Shown: positions 18,001 through 25,316 of the stretch, one piece after another | Layout: each line of letters begins with the position of its first letter | Position numbering within the stretch: the first letter of the stretch is position 1 | Assembly (NCBI RefSeq): GCF_010667575.1 | Contig: NZ_JAABNT010000002.1 | Location: 310,001-374,000 of the forward strand | Direction of reading: 5' to 3' | Origin: Sulfitobacter sediminilitoris | Lineage (GTDB): Bacteria > Pseudomonadota > Alphaproteobacteria > Rhodobacterales > Rhodobacteraceae | DNA length: 64,000 nt | The notes under the pieces: model-generated | Told to the model about the DNA's origin: nothing | The model's database searches: none | The model's input: the letters and a program-made list of their open reading frames with translations, nothing else | Program-made: the position numbers and the translations under genes

Positions 18001-18113
18001 GTGAGCGTCACAGCCAGGAGGATCAGCTGATCGCGCTTGGAGTACTTCCAGATGAATGAGAAAAGACTGCGTTCTATGGGAAAGGTCCAATGTGTAATAT
18101 GGCAACGTCGCAC
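15075..18113 (-). CDS. ABC transporter-like permease with degenerate ATPase and C-terminal cyclic-nucleotide-binding domain
   Basis: A 1012-residue fusion. Residues about 20-330 are an exporter-type six-helix transmembrane domain. From about 360 an ABC nucleotide-binding domain begins, but its Walker A position (about 392-401) reads TAPSDEDRRA with no GxxGxGK. It is interrupted by an insert of roughly 270 residues (about 460-730). The signature is reduced to LTLGGGN (about 775-781), Walker B is QVLILDNVLS with Asn in place of the catalytic Glu, and the H-loop histidine position reads CLEPS. Residues about 885-1005 form a cNMP-binding domain with an apparently intact cassette (GELGVIRNVPRAL with its Glu and Arg). 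It therefore looks like an ATPase-dead, possibly cNMP-sensing membrane protein. The GTG start is uncertain: no good ribosome binding site is visible, and the protein may begin near residue 13. Confidence 0.85.
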   Translation of the reverse strand: MRRCHITHWTFPIERSLFSFIWKYSKRDQLILLAVTLTLFPLLYLTLELPKRIINDAIGASSDTVPVFGYELSQIGFLMLLCGLFLISVLGHGIMKMRINTMKGVLAERLLRRLRYTLIARILRFPAPYFERTSQGELVSMVTSESEPMGGLMGDAVAQPVLQAGQMLTILGFLFLQSVAFGLAACALIPLQAWLIPKLQKQINQLNKKRVIQIRALAAEIGEKAVGASTLRTNGGWRYRMALVSDRLGRLFTIRFEIFQKKFFMKFINNFIGQLTPFFFYSIGGYLTITGEVTVGALVAALAAYKDLSSPWKELLAYYNQSQDMALRWETITERFAPHGMIDRDLFETDPGEIPALDGDVVLDSISVQDADGNMVLEDINVTFAAASTVAITAPSDEDRRALSEVLLRELVPASGGVSIAGHALAGLHQAAIAKRIGYATSRPVMFVGSFGDNIALPLKLKPVEDGDPSDDVQESARAGNSTDLPNARWIDPEAEEASSDAGLRAWWLQLIKGMEIDQALFARGIDQRFDPEEHDALAAALVSLRTDIADRVRAADLDAQVHFFDKEVYNPALPVAENLIFATPNEKVTATLLEGQTDFIDLLSKLGLEADLLQLAVDMVDLLRQIFGVDGTDHPLFRKLGVDPDTFEAAVKLREKTRDGKELSTTDKAIMLAVTFAMSAEKLGSAFPQDITERVLEIRQRHGTALQKSLRDVFTPISQDAPVAGLTVLENALFGKIADSAGAKGDDLRQIVVGALYDADLDGLVLDLIFDMPLTLGGGNLPTLLTETLAISRATIKRPQVLILDNVLSSYDAETRSTLHMKLRTLLPHSTIICLEPSFADVADFDAQFVLQQGRMSSVGGDLPTEEDSTVSADLARKLRALEQTDLFSGLARKQLRLLAFGARWYSASAGEYVFHKDDDPTSGAFLVVEGEADLLLPVEDGEDKLIVTSGPGKLVGELGVIRNVPRALDMRAKTDLTCLRIGAEEFLDVVGSDARTAYKLLQVVAGYVSN

Positions 18114-18201
18114 TACACGCTTAGCAACTGCGTGCCTTGCAAATCAAATGATTTGCTCAAATAAGTTGATGGTCTAGGCTGCCTGAAAAGGAGGCAATGC
18201 A

Positions 18202-18591
18202 GTGACGGCAGTTCTACAGACAGCTTTGATCCTGCTTGTCCTGTTGCAAGTAAAGCATCTCTTTGCCGATTACTTTCTTCAAAGCAAGCGCATGTTGGCG
18301 GGGCGGGGAGAGTATCTGCATCTGGGACGCGCGCAGCACGCGGGCCTTCATGCGGTCCTGTCTGTCGTTGCGCTTTTGCTGGTCGGTGCGCCGTTACCGT
18401 TCACTCTTGTCCTCTGCGCTGCAGAGGGGATTCTGCATTACCATATCGACTGGGCCAAGGGCCGCCATGCTGACAAAACCAATCATGGACCTGCCGACGC
18501 CACCTATTGGCGCGCCTTTGGTGTGGACCAATTGCTGCATCAGCTGACCTATGTCGGAATGATCTGGGCCTGGGCAATCTACGCGGTCTGA
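18202..18591 (+). CDS. DUF3307 membrane protein
   Basis: A 129-residue protein with three or four hydrophobic helices and the DUF3307 pattern: QVKHLFADYFLQSK near residue 15, HAGLHAVLS near 47, HYHIDWAKGR near 82, and a closing DQLLHQLTY. Start is GTG, supported by AAGGAGG at ideal spacing. The family has no established biochemical function; the conserved His/Asp residues inside membrane segments are suggestive but unexplained. It is divergent from the degenerate ABC gene with an 88-bp shared upstream region. Confidence 0.85.
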   Translation: MTAVLQTALILLVLLQVKHLFADYFLQSKRMLAGRGEYLHLGRAQHAGLHAVLSVVALLLVGAPLPFTLVLCAAEGILHYHIDWAKGRHADKTNHGPADATYWRAFGVDQLLHQLTYVGMIWAWAIYAV

Positions 18592-18859
18592 CGCCCCCGT
18601 TTCAGCGACTGTTTCAGCGCTGATCATTGGCACTGCACATCTTGCCGCAAACAATTGTTGCCCATTCCAAAACAAACCATCGTTCTATTCTTGATTGTTA
18701 GGCAGAAATGTGGCGAATTCTGTTCAAATCGCCAAAATTCACTCAATTTCAAGGATTTTCTTGATATCTCAGGATTGAATAGGGCAACATTAAGGCGGTG
18801 GGTGCCGCATTTGAGTCCAAATGTCGGAGCTAGTGGTCGTGAATTGAGGTAGTCCATCA

Positions 18860-21037
18860 ATGTCAGTGATGACGCTTTCAGGTCTTCAAAAGACCGGTCT
18901 TTTCGTCTCTCAGGATATGTTCGGTGCGAACGCAGTGTTCAGCCTCACTGATGATGGTGTTCCAACCGCCGAATATGAAGCTGCGGCAGATGCCCTTGGT
19001 GTTCAGAACATTCGGTTCGGCGGCGGTCAGGCTGACCTTGATCCTGACAAGCCAAACGATGCCGGTGATCTGCCGATCGATGGGGTCAGTTCAATCAATA
19101 TCGTTGAGATGGACGGCGGCGCATTGCGTCCGGAACTGGTCAATTTCCTTGAGTGGTGCGCGGCAACGGAGGGTACGAACCAACCGGTCAAAACCACACT
19201 GATCATCCCCACGAAACACCTGACCTCAGAGGAATATGTCGCCTTTGCCGATGAGATTGAGGTTTTCGTCACCAAGGTGATGGCAGAATACGGGGACGTG
19301 ATTGCCGCCTTCCAGATTGGCAATGAACATTGGGAAATGGGCGAAACAGCTTACGGCATCAAGGCATCCATTGGCGCCGAAGCGATTGAGAAAGGCATGC
19401 TTGCCGCCGGGGTCAGCATTGACAACCAGCCCGATATCCTTGTCCAGATGGCGACGGCGGGAAACGAAGGGTCAGAATTTCCAGCCGTCTCAGGCGTCTC
19501 TGACTTTGTTGCCCGCAACAAGGCAGCGAACGAACAGGTGATTGCGCAGCTGAGCAACGCGGCCAGAGAGGCCATCGACGGCGTGACCGAGCATTATTAC
19601 TATAACAAGACAGATTTCGCTTTCCCGGACACAGATGCTGCCGTCAAGAACATCGACAAGGACTTTCGGGTCTGGTCAGACGCTTTCGACAAGGACCTTG
19701 ATCTGCACATCACCGAATGGAATGTGAAAACATCTGCCACCACGCAGCAGGGCATGGTGGCCGCATCCAGCCTGATCAAACAGTTCGAGAATATGATCGA
19801 AATCGGGGCCGATGGCGCGCACATCTGGGCGATCGATTATCATTCGCGCACCGCACTGACCCTAGATACGGATAATGGTGCGCGCTTGGATGATCAGGGG
19901 CGGCTGACAAATTCTGTCCAAGGTGCTGCGTTTGATCTCATGGCAGATGCCCTTGCCGGCAAAGAACTGATCTCGACTTCTTTTGCAAACGGCATACCAG
20001 AGATTGAGGTTTCCGCCTATGCATCGGCAGAGGAGGTTGTGTTCTACATCTCTTCCCGCACTTTGGATCAGACCAGATTTACGCTTGATCTGGCCCGTAA
20101 ACTGCCAGCAGTTGGGCCAGTTCAGGCCGTCCAAATGGCGATGGACCCGGCCTCATCAAACGGCAAGCAATGGGAACAGGGTGTGGATGCCGATAGTGTG
20201 CTGATCGAGGGCCAGCCTTATTTCTACAACGAACATGATATTGATGTGATCCTGACCGATCTTGTGTTCGAGGATGCCAGTCAAATCGAACTGACGCTGA
20301 ACCCGTTTGAAGTGGTCGAACTGACCGTCGATCTGAAACCAAAAGATGTCCAAGAAAATCTCAAAGAGATCGACGAGCCGAAGCCGGCGGAGTCACCGAA
20401 GGAAGAAATGACTGTCGAGAACCAATACGTTCTTGGGACAGACGAAGACGATTTGATCGATCTGATGCCGAACCTGGTCTACATCGACAGTGGTGCTGGT
20501 CTGGATACGGTCTTCGTCGATGCCCTCAGCACAGAGGCAACCGTCAAAGTGGACGGTTACGGCAAACCTGTGATGATCACCGAAGGTTTGCCCAATGAGG
20601 TTACCCTTGCCAATGTGGAACGGGTCGAATTCCTTGATGGTACGCTTGCGTTCGACACGGAGGGCAACAGCGGTCAGGCCTACCGGCTGTATCAGGCCAG
20701 TTTTGACCGCACCCCTGACGCCGCAGGTCTGGAGTTTTGGGTCAAGCAGCTGGACTGCGGTGCATTTTCACTCAAAGAAGTCGCGTCACATTTCCTGAAA
20801 TCGGCCGAGTTTGAGAGCGCTTACGGAAAGAACGAAAAACTGTCGGATACGCAATTTGTTGATCTGCTTTATCAAAATGTGCTGGATCGGCAGCCAGATC
20901 CAGAAGGCTACGCCTTCTGGTGCGAGCAGCAGGAAAACAACCTCTCGCGCGAGCAAATGCTGGTTTCGTTTTCCGAGAGTGTTGAGAATAAGTCCAATGT
21001 TTCATCAGCCATCGACGATGGGATTTGGTACACCTGA
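18860..21037 (+). CDS. Glycoside-hydrolase-like protein with C-terminal DUF4214 domain, probably secreted
   Basis: A 725-residue acidic protein without signal peptide. Residues about 1-400 look like a retaining clan-A type TIM barrel: FQIGNEHWEMG places a candidate acid/base Glu near 156 and LHITEWNV a candidate nucleophile Glu near 286. A beta-rich segment follows, then a charged linker (about 490-520), a short RTX-like stretch (VLGTDEDDLIDL ... DSGAGLDTVFV), and a DUF4214 domain from about 610 (AYRLYQASFDRTPDAAGLEFW, repeated once as LYQNVLDRQPDPEGYAFW). Acidic, cysteine-poor proteins ending this way are often exported by type I secretion, which I infer here. GAGGTAG precedes the start. Substrate unknown; an arabinofuranosidase- or xylosidase-like activity is possible. 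No secretion genes are nearby. Confidence 0.75.
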   Translation: MSVMTLSGLQKTGLFVSQDMFGANAVFSLTDDGVPTAEYEAAADALGVQNIRFGGGQADLDPDKPNDAGDLPIDGVSSINIVEMDGGALRPELVNFLEWCAATEGTNQPVKTTLIIPTKHLTSEEYVAFADEIEVFVTKVMAEYGDVIAAFQIGNEHWEMGETAYGIKASIGAEAIEKGMLAAGVSIDNQPDILVQMATAGNEGSEFPAVSGVSDFVARNKAANEQVIAQLSNAAREAIDGVTEHYYYNKTDFAFPDTDAAVKNIDKDFRVWSDAFDKDLDLHITEWNVKTSATTQQGMVAASSLIKQFENMIEIGADGAHIWAIDYHSRTALTLDTDNGARLDDQGRLTNSVQGAAFDLMADALAGKELISTSFANGIPEIEVSAYASAEEVVFYISSRTLDQTRFTLDLARKLPAVGPVQAVQMAMDPASSNGKQWEQGVDADSVLIEGQPYFYNEHDIDVILTDLVFEDASQIELTLNPFEVVELTVDLKPKDVQENLKEIDEPKPAESPKEEMTVENQYVLGTDEDDLIDLMPNLVYIDSGAGLDTVFVDALSTEATVKVDGYGKPVMITEGLPNEVTLANVERVEFLDGTLAFDTEGNSGQAYRLYQASFDRTPDAAGLEFWVKQLDCGAFSLKEVASHFLKSAEFESAYGKNEKLSDTQFVDLLYQNVLDRQPDPEGYAFWCEQQENNLSREQMLVSFSESVENKSNVSSAIDDGIWYT

Positions 21038-21126
21038 TCTGAAGCAGGTTGTTTAATCAGTCTCTTCGCCCGCCTGATCACATGTACCCATCGCATGCTT
21101 GTCAGATGGTCATGACCATCAGCCCG

Positions 21127-22161
21127 TCAAGCGCCTGAGCTTGGCGGGCCGCTGGTGTTTCTCACCATCAGATCGGGTACAACCAACTGTCCTTCGATGC
21201 TGTCATCCGGTGTAATGATCTTGTGCGCGATCACATCAGCGGCCTTTGCGCCGATCTGGCGCGCCGGGATCCGCACCGTGGTCAGCGCGGGTTCGAACTC
21301 ACGTGACCCTTTGAAATCCCCGATCCCCGTGACCGTGATGTCGTCCGGCACGCGAAGCCCATGCCGGGATATTGCGTGCAGCGCCCCCCAGGCAAGGACA
21401 TCATTTCCGCAGATCAGCGCCGTTGGCAGATCGGCCTGTGACAGCAGTCCCACAAGTGCCTCTTTCGCCGCCCCGACGCTGTAGGGTGTCTCAAGCGACC
21501 AGCCGTCGGGTATCGCAATATCAAACTCTGAAAGCGCCTGACTGACCCCTTCAAACCGATGCGCCGCCCGGTCATTCCCCGCAAGCGGCGGGAACAGGGC
21601 TGCCACCTTCTTGTGCCTCAGTTGTCCGACATGTTGCCCTACCAGCCACCCCGCCTGAAAGTTATCCGATCCAACGCAGGGGAATGGCGCGGTCTGGGAA
21701 AAGTTCCACAGCTGGATGGTCGGGACACCCTGACTTTGCAGCAGTGACAGGGTTTCCTCGCTGTGTTCGATCCCGATCAGCGCCATGCCATCCACGCGGT
21801 GCTCCAGCATTTTGCGGGTCAGCGCATATTCCCTTTCAAGGTCATAGCCGTGCGAGGCCAGAAGGATCGTGAAACCCAGATCCTCGATGGATTCCGAAAA
21901 GCTCTGGATCAATTCAGCAAAGATCGCGTGATCCACGGTCGGCACGATCAACCCGACCGTGCCGCTGCGGATGCCGTGGATCGTTTGTGCCGCGCGGTTG
22001 CGGATATAGCCCAAGCGCCGAACGGCTGCGTCGATCTTTTTGCGCGTCGTCGCCTTGACCAGTTCGGGATGGTTAAAGCTGCGCGACACGGTCGAGGGAG
22101 ATACACGTGCGGCTTTGGCGACAGCTATAATATCCGATTTTTTCTTATTTTTATCAGTCAC
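21127..22161 (-). CDS. LacI-family transcriptional regulator, candidate SauR
   Basis: A 344-residue LacI/GalR repressor. The N-terminal helix-turn-helix (IAVAKAARVSPSTVSRSFNHPELV) is followed by the hinge region and a periplasmic-binding-protein-like effector domain (about 65-335; VGLIVPTVDHAIFAEL, ALICGNDVLAWGAL). It starts with GTG. It is divergent from tctABC and the putative sulfoacetate genes across a 99-bp gap that contains a palindromic element, so it most likely represses that operon. I recall the sulfoacetate regulator of Cupriavidus necator as LacI-type too, which fits but does not prove the role. Confidence 0.88.
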   Translation of the reverse strand: MTDKNKKKSDIIAVAKAARVSPSTVSRSFNHPELVKATTRKKIDAAVRRLGYIRNRAAQTIHGIRSGTVGLIVPTVDHAIFAELIQSFSESIEDLGFTILLASHGYDLEREYALTRKMLEHRVDGMALIGIEHSEETLSLLQSQGVPTIQLWNFSQTAPFPCVGSDNFQAGWLVGQHVGQLRHKKVAALFPPLAGNDRAAHRFEGVSQALSEFDIAIPDGWSLETPYSVGAAKEALVGLLSQADLPTALICGNDVLAWGALHAISRHGLRVPDDITVTGIGDFKGSREFEPALTTVRIPARQIGAKAADVIAHKIITPDDSIEGQLVVPDLMVRNTSGPPSSGA

Positions 22162-22185
22162 CTGAGTGCCAATTCCAGTCGAAAA

Positions 22186-22213
22186 ATGAAAACATTTGCA
22201 AAACTATTTTCAT
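22186..22213. promoter_or_regulatory. Candidate LacI-family operator upstream of tctA
   Basis: An imperfect 28-bp palindrome: ATGAAAA and TTTTCAT arms 14 bp apart around a TTTGCAAA core. It sits between the divergent lacI and tctA genes, 25 bp from the lacI start and 47 bp before the tctA start. LacI-family proteins bind such symmetric elements. The ATG in the left arm is in frame with tctA but has no ribosome binding site. Confidence 0.45.
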
Positions 22214-22260
22214 TACTTACGGTTACCGGTCAAGACATTCGCACGACGGGAGACGCTGCG

Positions 22261-23790
22261 TTGGAGTTTCTGGCCTATTTCGGTGACGTGTTCACGCCGA
22301 TCAATTTCGGACTGCTGCTGATCGGTACGATCGGCGGGCTGATCCTTGGGGCGACACCGGGGTTGTCCCCGACGATGGCTGTTGCCCTGCTGATCCCTTT
22401 CACTTTTCGGCTGGAGCCTGCGCAGGGGCTGATCCTGCTGGGGGCCGCCTATACCTCGACCGTGGCAGGCGGGGCGGTCAGCGCGATCTTGCTGAAGATT
22501 CCGGGTGCCCCTGCAAACATCGCCACCACCCTTGATGGGCATACGATGGCGCAAAAGGGTCAAGGCGCGCGGGCGCTGCAGTTGTCATTCATCGCCTCGG
22601 CAGTCGGCGGCGTGTTCGGTGTTCTGCTGTTGATCTTTCTGACGCCGATGCTGGCGCAATGGGCGCTGGCCTTTGGGCCGTCGCACCTGTTCTGGCTCGC
22701 CATCCTTGGAGTGACCGTCATTGGGTCGCTGGATTCCAGTTCGGTAGTCAAAGGGCTTTTGTCGGGCTGTATCGGTCTGTGGCTGGCAACCATCGGATTT
22801 GACGACATCATGGGTGCGCAGCGGTTCATTTTTCATTCCAGCGTTTCAGGCGGGATTAATGTCATTCCCGCCCTTATCGGATTGTTTGCGATCCCGCAGG
22901 TCATCACGATGTTTGCCAAAGATCGCAGAAAGCTGGATGCCGAGGTTCTTACTGTTGAACACCACCCAATTGGTGGCGCAATTCGTGAAGTGTTCAAGCG
23001 TAAGCGCGCGTTGGGCATCGGAACGATTACGGGGTCGATTATTGGACTGATCCCCGGCGTGGGCGGGCAGATTGCGGGCCTTGTAGCGTACGACCAGACC
23101 AAGAAAATGAGCCCGGAGCGGGACAAGTTTGGCACAGGCCATAGCGAAGGTGTGATTGCAGCCGAAAGCGCGAACAACTCCATGGTCGGCCCCTCCCTTG
23201 TGCCGCTGCTGACCCTGTCGATCCCCGGTTCTCCTACGGCTGCGGTGTTGCTGGGTGGCCTTCTGATCCATGGCATTTTTCCGGGCAGCGATCTGTTCGA
23301 CAACCACCCCGAAGTCGCGTGGACATTCATCAATTCGATGCTGATCGGGCAGATCCTGATGTGCATCTTCGGGCTTTACGTGGCGGGGTTGGCCGCGAAG
23401 GTGGCACAGGTGCCAAACGCGGTGATGGCCGCGGTTGTTCTGGGGTTGGCGGTATTTGGCAGCTACTCGGTGCAGAATTCCATGGGCGATGTCTATGTGA
23501 TGATGACCCTCGGCACAGGCATGTATTTCCTTGAACGCTTTGGTTTCTCGGCGGCGCCGCTGGTGCTTGGCCTGATCCTTGGCCCGATTGCCGAGGCGAA
23601 CTTTATCCAAGGCAGCATGATCGCCAATGCCACGTCCAGCGTCGGCCAGTACTTCTTTACCGGTCCTTTGAACCTGGCGCTGATCGCGGTTGTCGTCGTG
23701 TCGGTCGGCTATTCGGTCTGGATGGAACTGCGCCACCGCCGCTACACCACCAAGGATGACGCGGTAAGCAAAGAGGAAGCGCTGTCATGA
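22261..23790 (+). CDS. tctA: Tripartite tricarboxylate transporter permease TctA
   Basis: A 509-residue membrane protein from a TTG start, which matches the usual length of about 500; GGGAG lies 8-12 bp upstream. The in-frame region before it (an ATG at 22186 and an open frame back into lacI) is non-coding or antisense. TctA features: ATPGLSPTMAVALLIPFTF near residue 38, the second inverted-repeat copy GLIPGVGGQIAGLVAYDQ near 255, and SIPGSPTAAVLLGGLLIHG near 325. It is the large permease of an ion-coupled importer for carboxylates. With TctB (ATGA overlap) and TctC it precedes two enzymes resembling sulfoacetate catabolism, so sulfoacetate is the candidate substrate. Confidence 0.93.
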   Translation: MEFLAYFGDVFTPINFGLLLIGTIGGLILGATPGLSPTMAVALLIPFTFRLEPAQGLILLGAAYTSTVAGGAVSAILLKIPGAPANIATTLDGHTMAQKGQGARALQLSFIASAVGGVFGVLLLIFLTPMLAQWALAFGPSHLFWLAILGVTVIGSLDSSSVVKGLLSGCIGLWLATIGFDDIMGAQRFIFHSSVSGGINVIPALIGLFAIPQVITMFAKDRRKLDAEVLTVEHHPIGGAIREVFKRKRALGIGTITGSIIGLIPGVGGQIAGLVAYDQTKKMSPERDKFGTGHSEGVIAAESANNSMVGPSLVPLLTLSIPGSPTAAVLLGGLLIHGIFPGSDLFDNHPEVAWTFINSMLIGQILMCIFGLYVAGLAAKVAQVPNAVMAAVVLGLAVFGSYSVQNSMGDVYVMMTLGTGMYFLERFGFSAAPLVLGLILGPIAEANFIQGSMIANATSSVGQYFFTGPLNLALIAVVVVSVGYSVWMELRHRRYTTKDDAVSKEEALS

Positions 23791-24251
23791 CCGATCTGCC
23801 CCGCACCCAGCATATCATCGCCAGCGGCCTTGTCGCCGCTGTGGGCATCGCGGTGACCTACATCAGTTTTACGCAGGAACCGGCGGCCGCCTTCTTGTTT
23901 CCACGCCTGATCTCGACCGTATTTGCTGTGCTGGCGCTCTGGACCTTTGGCAAGGCGCTCTTGGGTCGGACCAAGGTGGGCAACGGGTTGAGCCGTCAGG
24001 CAATGGCCAACATTCTGCCCGGTCTGGTCGTAGCACTGGTGTTTGTCTTTTGGGCCGCCAGGACACTTGGCTTTTACACCGCCTCGACGATCACCTTCTT
24101 TATTCTTTTGTCGCTCTATGATCCGGCCCCTCATGGAGAGGTCAAGACATGGATCAAGCGCGTGGTCATAACTGCCGGTTTCCTGGCGGTCATGTACGGC
24201 CTCTTCGCGATGCTTCTGAACGTGTTCACACCGCGAGAGATTTTCTTCTGA
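23787..24251 (+). CDS. tctB: Tripartite tricarboxylate transporter small subunit TctB
   Basis: A 154-residue protein with four hydrophobic helices, the TctB pattern: AAAFLFPRLISTVFAVLAL near residue 30 and LGFYTASTITFFILLSLYD near 95. It starts inside the tctA stop (ATGA), so it is translationally coupled. It forms the membrane complex with TctA. Confidence 0.9.
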   Translation: MTDLPRTQHIIASGLVAAVGIAVTYISFTQEPAAAFLFPRLISTVFAVLALWTFGKALLGRTKVGNGLSRQAMANILPGLVVALVFVFWAARTLGFYTASTITFFILLSLYDPAPHGEVKTWIKRVVITAGFLAVMYGLFAMLLNVFTPREIFF

Positions 24252-24291
24252 ACCGCAACAGCGGCAGATCCAACCAAGGGAGGAGAAACCC

Positions 24292-25260
24292 ATGAAGAAA
24301 CTAATTGCAGCCGCCGCAATGGCGCTGATGACAATGACCGGCGGCGCATTTGCCGATGGTCACGATAATTTCCCCGAACGGCCGATCATGCTGATGGTCA
24401 GCTACGGAGCCGGGGGCGCCACGGACTTTCAGGCGCGGATCGTGACAATGACCGCAGGCAACGAAGACGCGCTGGGCATGCCGATTGCCATCATCAACAA
24501 GCCCGGCGCAGGCGGGCGCGTGGGCTGGAACTGGTTCGCGACGCAGGCGGATTCTGATGGCTACACCCTTGGCGCCTACAACATCCCGCACTTCATCGCG
24601 CAGTCGATCGAGGGTGGCGTGGAGTATTCCGCCGAAAGCTTTGAGCCCATCGCCAACTGGGGCGCGGACCCGGCTGTGTTTGTGGTGGCCGCAGACAGCG
24701 AATTCAACTCCATGGCCGATGTTGTGGACTATGCCAAGGCGAACCCGGGCAAGCTGACCTTTTCCGGTGCGGGGCTTTTCGTCGGACACCACATTGCCGC
24801 GCTTCAGCTTGAGAAGGCCGCAGGCGTGAAGCTGGCCTATATCCCCAACAACAAGGGCGGTGCCGGTGCGATGAAAGCCGTGATCGCGGGCGAGGTTCTG
24901 GGTGGGGTGAACAACCTGTCGGACGCATTCCGCGCACGTGAGGCCGGGAACGTGAAGATCCTCGGCGTTTTTGACCTTGAGCGAAATGATTTCCTGCCGG
25001 ATGTGCCAACCATGGCAGAGCAAGGTTTCGACATCGACAATGCCTCTGTGAACTTTCGCGGCGTGATGGTGCCCAAGGGGACGCCTCAGCCGATCATCGA
25101 CAAGCTGGCCGAGATCGTCCCGACCATGTTCGAGAATGGCCGCGTGGCGGGCAAGATGAAGGCGGGCGGATCGCCGATGCACGTCATGACACGTGCCGAA
25201 GTGCTTGAGATGTGGGCCGCGCGTGAGAAAACCCTCAAAGAGCTGCTTTCCGGTCTGTAA
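24292..25260 (+). CDS. tctC: Tripartite tricarboxylate transporter receptor TctC (Bug family)
   Basis: A 322-residue periplasmic binding protein with a Sec signal peptide of about 22 residues ending GAFADG. The Bug-family features are FPERPIMLMVSYGAGGATD near residue 28 and VGHHIAALQLEKAAGVKLAYIPNNKGGAGAMKAVIAG near 165 (the carboxylate-binding loops). AAGGGAGGAG precedes the start. It delivers a small carboxylate to TctAB. Sulfoacetate is suggested by the next two genes. A stable hairpin follows the gene. Confidence 0.92.
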   Translation: MKKLIAAAAMALMTMTGGAFADGHDNFPERPIMLMVSYGAGGATDFQARIVTMTAGNEDALGMPIAIINKPGAGGRVGWNWFATQADSDGYTLGAYNIPHFIAQSIEGGVEYSAESFEPIANWGADPAVFVVAADSEFNSMADVVDYAKANPGKLTFSGAGLFVGHHIAALQLEKAAGVKLAYIPNNKGGAGAMKAVIAGEVLGGVNNLSDAFRAREAGNVKILGVFDLERNDFLPDVPTMAEQGFDIDNASVNFRGVMVPKGTPQPIIDKLAEIVPTMFENGRVAGKMKAGGSPMHVMTRAEVLEMWAAREKTLKELLSGL

Positions 25261-25269
25261 AGACACGCG

Positions 25270-25294
25270 GGGTGCCCCGGTGTTCGGGGCACCC
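25270..25294 (+). terminator. Hairpin between tctC and the acylating aldehyde dehydrogenase gene
   Basis: A 9-bp perfect stem (GGGTGCCCC / GGGGCACCC, 7-nt loop) 9 bp after the tctC stop and 22 bp before the next start, without a U-run. Likely a partial terminator or mRNA-protecting stem that separates binding-protein from enzyme expression. Confidence 0.6.
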
Positions 25295-25316
25295 TGACCA
25301 ACGAGAGAATAATGAC

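Noticed and set aside
21763-22260. N-terminal extension of tctA by up to 166 codons
   Set aside because: That part is antisense to the LacI gene and then covers the palindromic gap. The TTG at 22261 gives normal TctA length with a ribosome binding site.
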